The notes under the pieces: generated by a model | Database searches by the model: none | What the model was told of the DNA's origin: nothing | The model's input: only the letters and a program-made list of their open reading frames with translations | Shown here: one piece after another, positions 8,205 through 15,238 of the stretch | Numbering within the stretch: position 1 is the stretch's first letter | Layout: each line of letters begins with the position of its first letter | Made by a program: the position numbers and the translations under genes | NCBI GenBank assembly: GCA_016793015.1 | Contig: JAEUJD010000186.1 | Location: 1 to 37,028, forward strand | Length of the DNA stretch: 37,028 nt | Direction: 5' to 3' | Source: Phycisphaerales bacterium | GTDB lineage: Bacteria > Planctomycetota > Phycisphaerae > Phycisphaerales > UBA1924

Positions 8205-9515
8205 TCAGGTCGCCGCAACGCTGGCCGTGTGCTGCGATGCGGTGTTGGGAGGGCGGGGAACTGGCGTGCCGGGCGGGAAGGCTTCGAGCAGGACCTTGGC
8301 GTACTTCTCACCCGCCGCTTCGAGTGTGAACTCGCGCTCGAAGAGGGCGCGGGCGTTGCGGCCCTTGCGCTTGGTCATGCCGGGGTCGGCCATGAGGTTG
8401 CGGATGCCTTCGGCCAGGCCGACGGCGTCGCCGACTTTGAACCAGAGGCCGACATCGTGTTCGTCGACCAGTTCGCGAAGTTCGGAGCGCTCTTCGCTGA
8501 TGGCGATGATCGGGCGGCCGACTGCGAGCGAGGAGTAGAGCTTGCTGGGGAAGCTGATGCCCTCGACGCCCTTGGCGATGGTGACGAAGCTGGCGTCGCA
8601 GGCGGTGAGGGAATCGGGGAGTTTCTCGAAGGGCTGGTAGGGGAGGAGGAGGGTGTTCTTGAGGCCGCGCTTGGCGATCTGTTCGCCGATCCAGGCTTTG
8701 CGGCCGCCAGCGCCGATCAGCACAAGGCGGAAGTTCTCGTCTTTGAGCAGTTCGGCGGCACCGAGGAGAGTGTCGAAGTCGTAGTAGAGGCCGAGATTGC
8801 CGGAATAGAGAACGGTGAACGGCTCGATGAGGTTGTGCTTTTTGGCGAATTCGCTCTCGACCTTGGGTTTGGCGGTGAGCTCGCGGGCGTCGGCCCAGTT
8901 GTAGATGACGTGGACGCGGGCGGGATCGAGCCCGTAGTTCTCGACGACGAGGCGCTTGGCGCTTTCGCAGAGGACGATCGTGTGCTCGGCGCGGCGGTAG
9001 ATGAGCTTGTTGCCGTTGTGCCAGATCCGCTCGATCAGGCCGCCCTTTTTGATCGTGCCGACCCAGACGGCCATCTCGGGGTAGGCGTCGTGGAGCAGCT
9101 TCACGTAGCGGTGCTTGCGCACCATGCTGACGAACGCGCCGATGATGCCCAGGAATGGCGGATTGGTCGTGTAGAGGTGGACCGTGTCGCCTCGGCTCAG
9201 GAACATCATCCGGAGCGTGAGGGGGACCATGAAGGTCAGGAAGTTGAGGATGCGCCCGGGGAGGCGATCTTTGCTGAAGCGCGTCGTGACGAGGCGGCGG
9301 ACGTAGACGCCGTCGCGCCATTCGCGGAGTTCGACGGGCTGCCAAGTTTCGCGGGGGCCGTAGCAGGGGCGGCAGGTATCGACCTGCACGAAAAAGCCGC
9401 GGCGGACGAGGTCGGTGGCCAGTTCATGGAGCAAGTGGCCGGTCGAGGCGACGTCGGGAACGTAGAACTGGTTCAGGATCAGAACCCGGGGCTTTGGCGT
9501 TTCGCGGATTGGCAT
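8205..9515 (-). CDS. Glycosyltransferase family 4 (WbuB-like)
   Basis: This 436-residue protein has the GT4 two-Rossmann layout. The N-terminal half begins VLILNQFYVPDVASTG and includes LLHDAYPEMAVW, similar to WbuB-like transferases. The C-terminal half has the donor-binding pattern LYSGNLGLYYDFDTLL, a GAGGRK loop and an SFPSKLYSSLAVGRPI stretch with the PSK-x(n)-GRP pattern typical of the family. It would move a sugar from a nucleotide donor onto a lipid-linked or envelope glycan at the inner membrane face. The ATG at 9515 has no clear Shine-Dalgarno sequence, which is not unusual in this phylum. The gene belongs to the polysaccharide/lipid block running to about 15.1 kb. Exact sugar specificity cannot be read from sequence. 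Confidence 0.9.
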   Translation of the reverse strand: MPIRETPKPRVLILNQFYVPDVASTGHLLHELATDLVRRGFFVQVDTCRPCYGPRETWQPVELREWRDGVYVRRLVTTRFSKDRLPGRILNFLTFMVPLTLRMMFLSRGDTVHLYTTNPPFLGIIGAFVSMVRKHRYVKLLHDAYPEMAVWVGTIKKGGLIERIWHNGNKLIYRRAEHTIVLCESAKRLVVENYGLDPARVHVIYNWADARELTAKPKVESEFAKKHNLIEPFTVLYSGNLGLYYDFDTLLGAAELLKDENFRLVLIGAGGRKAWIGEQIAKRGLKNTLLLPYQPFEKLPDSLTACDASFVTIAKGVEGISFPSKLYSSLAVGRPIIAISEERSELRELVDEHDVGLWFKVGDAVGLAEGIRNLMADPGMTKRKGRNARALFEREFTLEAAGEKYAKVLLEAFPPGTPVPRPPNTASQHTASVAAT

Positions 9516-9973
9516 GAGGGGGAGGGCGATTGTTGGGGGGTGGTCCTGCGCAGGAAAGGCGCACCCGCGCGTGGCGAGCTGGTTCTCTTATCGTAAGGAT
9601 TGGGGTTGGGGTTGACCCGATATGTGGGGTGATATCTGTCTGCCGGGAAGGCGTTACCACAAAGGCACAGAGGACACAAAGGTCACCAAGGAAGGCGGGA
9701 GAGAAATAACACGGAGGGAGACGGAGAACCACGGGGGAAGGCACGGAGAAAAGACAGGAAGGGGAGACAACGCGGAGCTGCGGAGGGGGCGGCGGGGCGC
9801 GGAGCGAGAGGAATGTCGGATGTGAAGGCGGAGGGCGGGTGTGAGGAGTTGGTGCGGAAATTGGCTGCAAACGAGTTCGTCTTTCCTTGTGTGGTTTGAT
9901 CTTTGTGCTCTTTGTGTTCTCGCCGTACTTTGTGTTGAATTCCACGGCGAGATAGGCCAGTCGCGGAGAATGA
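9516..9973. other. 458-bp intergenic region with CACAGAGG/CACAAAGG-type repeats in both orientations
   Basis: The divergent spacer between two glycosyltransferase genes. Positions about 9655-9700 carry a run of near-repeats of the form AAGGCACAGAGGACAC, followed by GGAGGGAGACGGAGA-type purine-rich DNA and a GCGCGGAGCG stretch to about 9812. Positions about 9885-9942 carry the inverted counterpart (TTTGTGCTCTTTGTGTTC). Similar text recurs near 21266. I see no convincing gene; frames open here translate to low-complexity Arg/Glu-rich or Ser/Pro-rich products. Confidence 0.6.
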
Positions 9974-10831
9974 ATGAGCCGGAAGCTGGACGAAATCGGG
10001 CTGAAGTATGACGGGCCGCGGCCGGCGGTGTCGGTGGTCATTCTGACGCTGAATGAAGAGTTGAATATCCGGGGGGCGATCGAGAGTTGTTCTTGGTCGG
10101 ATGATGTGAACGTGCTGGATTCGGGCTCGACGGATCGGACCGTGGAGATTGCCCGCGAAGCGGGGGCGAAGGTCTTTGTGAACCCGTTCAAGTCGTTCGG
10201 CGCGCAGCGGAACTGGGCGATCGACAACATCCCGCTGAAGCACGACTGGGTGTTTCACCTGGATGCGGATGAGCGGTTTACGCCGGAATTGGTGCGCGAG
10301 ATGTCGGATTTGCTGGCGCGTGCGCCGAGCGAGGCGGGCTTTTACGTTGCGAACCAGATGATTCTGGATGGAGCGTGGATCAAGCGGGCGAGCGGGTATC
10401 CGGCGTATCAGATGCGGCTGTTCCACAAGGGGCGGATGCGGTTTGGCGATCATGGGCACGGACAACGCGAGGAGACGAAGGGCGCGATCGGAACGTTGAA
10501 GCAGCCGTACGTGCATTACAACTTTTCGAAGGGGCTGGATGAGTGGCGGGCGCGGCACGATCGGTACAGCACGCTGGAGGCGAAGGAAATTCTGGCGGCA
10601 CGCGCGAGCGGTGCAGGCCTGTCGTGGAGCGGGTTGTTTTCGGGGGATGCGATTGTGCGGAGGCGTGCGCTGAAGGGGGTGGCGGCGCGGATGCCGATGC
10701 GAGCGCAGGCGAGGTGGCTGCACACGGTCTTGTTGAAAGGCGCCGTCCTCGACGGGCGCGCGGGGATGAAGTATGCGGGGATGCTGTACTGGTATGAGGG
10801 AGAGATTGCGAGGAAGGCGCAGAAGGGCTGA
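9974..10831 (+). CDS. Glycosyltransferase family 2 (WaaE/KdtX-like)
   Basis: This 285-residue protein has a GT-A fold start: SVVILTLNEELNIRGAIES, then DSGSTDRTVEIA and FHLDADERFTPEL, the last carrying the DxD-like metal/nucleotide site. This arrangement matches LPS core beta-glucosyltransferases of the WaaE/KdtX group. Later residues (YVHYNFSKGLDEWRARHDRYS and EAKE) are also typical of that group. It probably adds a hexose to an LPS-core-like or other envelope glycan, using a sugar nucleotide in the cytoplasm. GGAG lies 5 nt before the ATG. It is transcribed away from the GT4 gene and towards the methyltransferase gene. Confidence 0.88.
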   Translation: MSRKLDEIGLKYDGPRPAVSVVILTLNEELNIRGAIESCSWSDDVNVLDSGSTDRTVEIAREAGAKVFVNPFKSFGAQRNWAIDNIPLKHDWVFHLDADERFTPELVREMSDLLARAPSEAGFYVANQMILDGAWIKRASGYPAYQMRLFHKGRMRFGDHGHGQREETKGAIGTLKQPYVHYNFSKGLDEWRARHDRYSTLEAKEILAARASGAGLSWSGLFSGDAIVRRRALKGVAARMPMRAQARWLHTVLLKGAVLDGRAGMKYAGMLYWYEGEIARKAQKG

Positions 10832-10873
10832 GCGCTCGGCACGCCGGGCGGGGATGCTCGGCTCAGGTTTTTT
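10827..10873 (+). terminator. Probable rho-independent terminator after the GT2 gene
   Basis: CTGAGC at 10828-10833 pairs with GCTCAG at 10861-10866, with a GC-rich, foldable interior, and is followed by a run of six T (10868-10873). It sits at the stop codon of the plus-strand gene and overlaps the 3' end of the convergent methyltransferase gene. The stem is short relative to its loop, so confidence is moderate. Confidence 0.45.
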
Positions 10874-11720
10874 GAACTTCGAGCAGGTACACGAAGTAGC
10901 AGTTGTCTTCTTCGCGGGCCGACTTGATCGGCAGGTGCATCGAATGACCCCCGATCAGGTTCTGCGGCACGGGCACCCATTTGCCGGTTTGCTCATGCTC
11001 AAGGACTTTGAGGCCGGCGCTTTCAGCGCGACTCCGGATGTCGGCTTCGGTGAAGAGGTGGACGAAGTGCCGATTCGCGCCCTTGCGTTTGACTTTCACG
11101 CAGTGGCCGTTGGCGACCGTCACCATGATCTTCGCGCCGGGCTTGCAGACGCGGACGAGTTCCCGAAGGCCCTTGTCCACATCGGGCACGTGCTGGAGCA
11201 TCTCGACGCACGCGACCATATCGACGCTGCTGTTCGCAAGCGGAATTTCTTCGATCGTGCCAAGAACGAGGTTGACGCGCGGGTCGCGTGCGAGCACGCG
11301 CCGGACCTGGAACTCGCTCAATCCGAACTCGACGGCGTTGTACGCGATTGATTTGGGAAGGAACCGGCGGAGCGACATATCGCCCGGGCCGCACTCGAGG
11401 AACGCGGTGTTCTCGTTCGCGTACTGCTTGATCCAGCGGGCGAGCGTGTACTGGAGAAACTGATGGCCGAGGATGTTCTCGCTGGCGCGCCGGAGCGGCC
11501 AGAGGATGGTCTTCACCGTCGACTTCAGGCTGGAATTTGGGCGGATGCCGGCGATGTGCGAATCCCACCCTGCATCACCGGAGCGTGCGACGGCCAGGGA
11601 TTCGCTAACGGGGATGGTGATGCCGCAGACTTCGATGGTCCGCGTCGTCGTCCAGGCGAGTCGCTGGCGGAAGGCGTCTTTCGGAGTGGGGGTTGGGGTG
11701 GGAGTGGAGCCTGCGGGCAT
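10863..11720 (-). CDS. Class I SAM-dependent methyltransferase (Methyltransf_11 type)
   Basis: The 285-residue protein has SAM-binding motif I as FLECGPGDMS (about residues 107-116), a motif II/III region with GTIEEIPLANSSVDMVAC, and the post-III stretch LRELVRVCKPGAKIMVTV, together diagnostic of a Methyltransf_11-like fold. The N-terminus has an unusual alternating TPTPTPTP segment (residues 6-13) encoded by a GGGGTTGGGGTGGGAG-like tract. It starts 18 nt after the stop of the O-antigen-ligase-like gene, so the two are probably one transcript. The likely substrate is a sugar or lipid-linked glycan, but this is inferred from neighbours only. No ribosome binding site is evident before the ATG. 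Confidence 0.85.
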   Translation of the reverse strand: MPAGSTPTPTPTPKDAFRQRLAWTTTRTIEVCGITIPVSESLAVARSGDAGWDSHIAGIRPNSSLKSTVKTILWPLRRASENILGHQFLQYTLARWIKQYANENTAFLECGPGDMSLRRFLPKSIAYNAVEFGLSEFQVRRVLARDPRVNLVLGTIEEIPLANSSVDMVACVEMLQHVPDVDKGLRELVRVCKPGAKIMVTVANGHCVKVKRKGANRHFVHLFTEADIRSRAESAGLKVLEHEQTGKWVPVPQNLIGGHSMHLPIKSAREEDNCYFVYLLEVQKT

Positions 11721-11738
11721 GCGGAAGGAGGGTAGCGA

Positions 11739-13127
11739 TCAGGCCTTGCCGTAGGACTCGTCGGAGTATTCAACGACCGGCTCGTAACCGGTGCTGCCCC
11801 AGGCGCTGTCTTCAAACTGTGCGGCATGCTCCCGCTGGCGAGCGGCCAGAACCTCGTCGAAGTAGATCTTGGCGAGGATGATCCAGAAGTAGAACGGCGT
11901 GGGCGTGCCGATGATGCTGCCCTGCTTGAAGGCGACCAGCAGCGAGAAGAGGCAGATTCCCACCCACGCAGCGACGGTGCCTCGATACACCGGATCTTCG
12001 CCCCAGATTTTGAGCATGGTGCGGGCGTACTTGAAGGTGAACCAGGTGCAGATCCCAAAGATGGTGATCCCGGCGAAGCCGTAGTCGAGGAGGATCTCGG
12101 CGAGGATGTTGTGCGGGTAATCGAAACTGTGCTGGGTGAAGTAGGTGAACGAGTTGGTTCCGTTGCCCACGGGCCAACCGCCGGGATTGCTGGCAAAGAA
12201 GCCCAGGGTTTCAAGAACGCGTTCGCCCCGGTCCGCAGAGCCTTCGTGGAGGAACGTCGGATCCCAGCGCCTTGCGGCCTCGCCCTCGAAGAAGAAAAGG
12301 AAGGTCGCGCCGATGAGCAGCAGCATGAATGCGCCGCCCATCGTCATAAGGAAGAACTGCTTGGTGTCCTTCACCTGCCGGGCGAAGGGATACATGCCGA
12401 TGCCGACAAGAACGGCGATGATAACTTGGCCGCGCGAACCCGAGACGATGGCAAGCCCGAGACCGAGGATGAGGCCGGCGACGGTGAAGAAGATGCCCAG
12501 GCGGCCTTTGTCCCTGAAGTTCATGAGCACGGCGGCGAGCATCATGAAGCCGCCGGTGTCGGCGAGGGCGAGGGGGTTGCTCGAGAAATCGGAGACGCCG
12601 TACTCGCGGCCAAGGTCGATGACGAAGCGGCCGTTCGCCCAGTGCGCGCTCGGATTGAAGAAGAACGCGACGGTCAGAATGCATCCGAGGACGATCGTGG
12701 TGAAAATGCCCTGGCGGAGTTCCTCGAGATTGGAGAGCAGGAACGGATAGATGAACAGGAACACCACCAGATAAGGGATGGCGTCGATGTACATCTTCAG
12801 GGCCGAGTCGCGCGACAGGGTGTACGCCAATCCGAAGGTGACCATCGCGTAGATCGCGAGCGTGCACCACGTGACGGGATTGAAGTAGGTCGAGACCGTG
12901 AGCTGCTTGCGCGAACTCTTATAGAGAATGGCCATGCCGGCGATCGCCGCGATCGCGGCGGAAAGCTGCGGGCCGTACTGCACCAGGGCGGGCACATACC
13001 CCTGAAGCACCTGCTTCAGCGGGAACATCAGGTTCACGAGCGCAAAGGCCCAGGCCGGGCGCGCGACCGACCAGACCGCAAGCACGATCATGCCGAAGAC
13101 GAGTAGTACGAGAATCGCTTGGTTCAT
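11739..13127 (-). CDS. O-antigen ligase / polymerase family membrane protein (Wzy_C)
   Basis: This 462-residue protein has roughly ten to twelve predicted membrane helices, starting right at the N-terminus (MNQAILVLLVFGMIVLAVW). Two family hallmarks are visible: the SGSRGQV segment near residue 228 after a helix, and HNILAEILLDYGFAG near 338, the HN-x(3)-E-x(4)-G pattern of the large periplasmic loop region of WaaL/Wzy-type proteins. A soluble acidic tail of about 45 residues follows the last helix. It would join or polymerise undecaprenyl-linked glycans at the periplasmic face. The downstream methyltransferase gene is probably co-transcribed. Ligase and polymerase cannot be told apart from sequence alone. 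Confidence 0.88.
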   Translation of the reverse strand: MNQAILVLLVFGMIVLAVWSVARPAWAFALVNLMFPLKQVLQGYVPALVQYGPQLSAAIAAIAGMAILYKSSRKQLTVSTYFNPVTWCTLAIYAMVTFGLAYTLSRDSALKMYIDAIPYLVVFLFIYPFLLSNLEELRQGIFTTIVLGCILTVAFFFNPSAHWANGRFVIDLGREYGVSDFSSNPLALADTGGFMMLAAVLMNFRDKGRLGIFFTVAGLILGLGLAIVSGSRGQVIIAVLVGIGMYPFARQVKDTKQFFLMTMGGAFMLLLIGATFLFFFEGEAARRWDPTFLHEGSADRGERVLETLGFFASNPGGWPVGNGTNSFTYFTQHSFDYPHNILAEILLDYGFAGITIFGICTWFTFKYARTMLKIWGEDPVYRGTVAAWVGICLFSLLVAFKQGSIIGTPTPFYFWIILAKIYFDEVLAARQREHAAQFEDSAWGSTGYEPVVEYSDESYGKA

Positions 13128-13295
13128 GGCGGAACGCGTGAACGGGCCGAGGCGGGCATTGCCGCGGCAACTCCTGGCAAACGATATCGGCCGTTCGGGC
13201 GTTGGGGTTCGTGCTTCGGTTGTGGTCGGGCGCGGAATCTGCGTGAAAACCGCGATTCAAGGGATTCGGGGCCTGCACGGGTTTCTCGCTGCCGG

Positions 13296-13535
13296 TCACC
13301 AGCGGACGAGCATGCCGATGATCGCGAGGGCCAAGAGTCCGGCGGCGGTTATCCACATCCAGAGGGGAATTTCGATTTTGCGCTCGGCCCCGAGAGCGTG
13401 GCCGCAGTTCCAGCAGACTTCGACGTCGTCGTAGAGGGTTGTGCCGCAGGAGGGGCAGGTTTGCGTGACATCGGAAAACCGCTCGATGTCGGCGTCGCTG
13501 GGGCCGTCGTCGAGATCGCGGAGGCGCTTGGCCAT
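13296..13535 (-). CDS. Zinc-ribbon protein with C-terminal membrane helix
   Basis: A 79-residue protein starting MAKRLRDLDDGP. Cysteines 27, 30, 41 and 44 form two CxxC knuckles (CPSCGTT and CWNCGHAL), a DZANK/zinc-ribbon pattern, and residues about 57-77 form one hydrophobic helix (WMWITAAGLLALAIIG) ending in VRW. It should be a tail-anchored membrane protein with a cytoplasmic zinc ribbon. The frame is open for 55 codons upstream of the chosen ATG, but that part is low-complexity and overlaps the divergent acyltransferase 5' region. Function unknown. Confidence 0.75.
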   Translation of the reverse strand: MAKRLRDLDDGPSDADIERFSDVTQTCPSCGTTLYDDVEVCWNCGHALGAERKIEIPLWMWITAAGLLALAIIGMLVRW

Positions 13536-13622
13536 GCTGAATTGTTGGCGCGGCTTCCGGGGGCGTTCGAGCACGTGAAGAGCCTGCGGCGAGTTGTTGA
13601 TGAAAAAAGAAGGCACCGAGGC

Positions 13623-14801
13623 ATGAGGCATCGGGGCATCAAGTGGGGAGAGGCGGGACGGGCGGGTGGTCTCTACGCTTTCGTCTTGGCAGCAAAGCAA
13701 TCCAGTCTTCCTCTATGGGTGCAATCCACGATCGCGGGCGGGCTGCGCTCGGCGATTACGCTGCCGCTGACGGTGGGGCTCGGCCCGGCGACGCACTTTG
13801 CGAAGAGCGCGGGGGCGATGTTTGCGAACTTGCCGTTCAACAAGCGGCATGTCAAGCGGGCCGAAGACAATTTGGAGATTGCGTTTCCGGAATGGTCGGC
13901 AGCCCGGCGGAGAGAGACTGCCGTTGCGTCGTACCAGCACCTGGCGCAGTTGGGGATCGAACTGGCGTTTACGCCCCGGCTGATCAACCACGATGGCTGG
14001 AGCCGCCATGTCACGCTCGGGCCGGTGACGACGGGTTTTCAGAAGATGCTCTCGGGCGGGCCGTGCGTGCTGGTGACCGGGCACTGCGGCAACTGGGAAC
14101 TGGTCGGCTATACGGTGTCGATGGTCGGTTTTCCCATGCAGGCGGTGTATCGGCCTTTGGATTTGAAGCCTTTGGACAACTGGGTGCGCGAAAGCCGCGA
14201 GAAGCGCGGGCTGACACTGGTCTCGAAGTTCGGCGCGATCCGTGCGCTGCCCGAGGGCATGAAGCGGGGCGTGCCGGCGGGGCTGGTCGCGGATCAGAAC
14301 GGTGGGGATTACGGCGTGTTTGTGCCGTATTTTGGAAGGCTGACGAGCACGTACAAGTCGATCGGGATTCTCGCGATGCAATTCAACGCAACGGTGATGT
14401 GCGGCATCGCACGAAGGCTCGAGCCGGGCGAAGAGCCGCCTCAGGGCAATGTGATGTCGATCCAGAACGGGGGCATGCGCTACTCGATCGAGATGACGGA
14501 TGTCTTCGGGCCGGAGGATTGGGAGAATCAGCCAGACCGGCTGTACTACATCACGGCGCGGTATCGGCGGTCGATCGAGACGATGGTGCGAAGGTCGCCC
14601 AAGCAGTATCTGTGGATGCATCGGATCTGGCGGAGCCGGCCTCCTCACGAGCGCAAGGACAAGGAATTTCCGGCAGCGCTGCGGGCGAAGATGGAAGCGC
14701 TGCCGTGGATGACGCAGGCGGAGATCGATGCGGTGGTGCACCGGAGCGAACTGGATCGCGCGATGATCCGCGACAAGGCGGATCACGGGTTCAGGGTGTG
14801 A
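13623..14801 (+). CDS. LpxL/HtrB-like lysophospholipid acyltransferase
   Basis: The 392-residue protein matches the lipid A biosynthesis acyltransferase family. An N-terminal hydrophobic region is followed by the H-x4-E catalytic motif in TGHCGNWELVGY (H154, E159), a QAVYRPLD segment and the substrate-site block GLVADQNGGDYGVFVPYFGR, and a late YLWMHRIWRSRP stretch that corresponds to the conserved WxHxRW region of the family. It transfers an acyl chain onto a lipid A-like precursor at the inner membrane. The ATG at 13623 has GAGG just upstream and sits before the first hydrophobic segment; the frame is open far upstream, so a nearby start is possible. With the glycosyltransferases and Wzy_C protein it suggests an LPS-type outer membrane. 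At 392 residues it is longer than the usual about 300, mostly through its C-terminus. Confidence 0.85.
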   Translation: MRHRGIKWGEAGRAGGLYAFVLAAKQSSLPLWVQSTIAGGLRSAITLPLTVGLGPATHFAKSAGAMFANLPFNKRHVKRAEDNLEIAFPEWSAARRRETAVASYQHLAQLGIELAFTPRLINHDGWSRHVTLGPVTTGFQKMLSGGPCVLVTGHCGNWELVGYTVSMVGFPMQAVYRPLDLKPLDNWVRESREKRGLTLVSKFGAIRALPEGMKRGVPAGLVADQNGGDYGVFVPYFGRLTSTYKSIGILAMQFNATVMCGIARRLEPGEEPPQGNVMSIQNGGMRYSIEMTDVFGPEDWENQPDRLYYITARYRRSIETMVRRSPKQYLWMHRIWRSRPPHERKDKEFPAALRAKMEALPWMTQAEIDAVVHRSELDRAMIRDKADHGFRV

Positions 14802-14823
14802 GGGCGACGGAAGAAAAGGCAAT

Positions 14824-14848
14824 AGGTCCTATGGGTCCTATAGGACCT
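14824..14848 (+). terminator. Hairpin built from a GGTCCTAT repeat, probable terminator
   Basis: AGGTCCTAT (14824-14832) pairs perfectly with ATAGGACCT (14840-14848) around a 7-nt loop that itself repeats GGTCCT. Flanking GCAAT and ATTGC may extend the stem. It lies 22 bp after the acyltransferase stop and just before the end of a convergent gene. There is no long T-run, so it may be only a structured spacer repeat. Confidence 0.4.
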
Positions 14849-14863
14849 CTACGACCAATTGCT

Positions 14864-15163
14864 TTATTCTGCGTCGGGGCGGCGCACGCGGACGTTTTCA
14901 CGGCCTTCGCCGTCTTCATCGGGGATGGGCTGGTGCGCGGGGGCTTCGACATGCCGCGCTCCGCGACCGAAACCGGAAAACACCGATCGCACCACGATGT
15001 ACAGCATTCCGAGGATCGCCATCGGAACGAGTAGGACGAGCAGGAGCACAATGAGAAAGAGAATCGCAAAGCCCGCGGCCACGCGATAGAGGAACCGCCG
15101 CAGGCTCTCGACGGCACCGGCTCCGAAGTTTTCCCTGCCTGCTTCCATGGTGAAGGCGGTCAT
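14864..15163 (-). CDS. Small single-span membrane protein, function unknown
   Basis: A 99-residue protein with a long hydrophobic segment (residues about 28-62, including AILFLIVLLLVLLVPMAIL) flanked by an Arg-rich N-terminal side and an acidic/His-containing tail (PIPDEDGEGRENV). AAAGGTG precedes the ATG at 15163 by a few nt, supporting that start over the in-frame ATG five codons later. It follows purB on the same strand after a 75-bp gap filled by a dispersed repeat. I do not recognise a family. Confidence 0.65.
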   Translation of the reverse strand: MTAFTMEAGRENFGAGAVESLRRFLYRVAAGFAILFLIVLLLVLLVPMAILGMLYIVVRSVFSGFGRGARHVEAPAHQPIPDEDGEGRENVRVRRPDAE

Positions 15164-15206
15164 GCACCTTTATTCCGGAGCCCGCACTCCGAGTTTCAGT
15201 GTCGCT

Positions 15207-15238
15207 TTCTCGCTTCCTCTGCCGCTCTGCGGCTCTCC
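15207..15238. repeat. Dispersed repeat, GCTTCCTCTGC family, directly 3' of the purB stop
   Basis: The core GCTTCCTCTGCCGCTCTGC ends at 15230, and similar text continues to the base before the purB stop codon (15239). A near-identical core lies immediately 3' of the phosphoesterase stop at 27128, and a looser match is inside the aminotransferase gene near 22000-22030. Confidence 0.7.

Noticed and set aside
11826..13106. 426-codon plus-strand frame over the Wzy_C gene
   Set aside because: Antisense to a clear multi-helix membrane protein; the frame is a Glu/Asp/Arg-rich mirror of hydrophobic codons.
13119..13622. N-terminal extension of the LpxL-like gene to 13119
   Set aside because: Overlaps the zinc-ribbon gene antisense and adds no recognisable family sequence.
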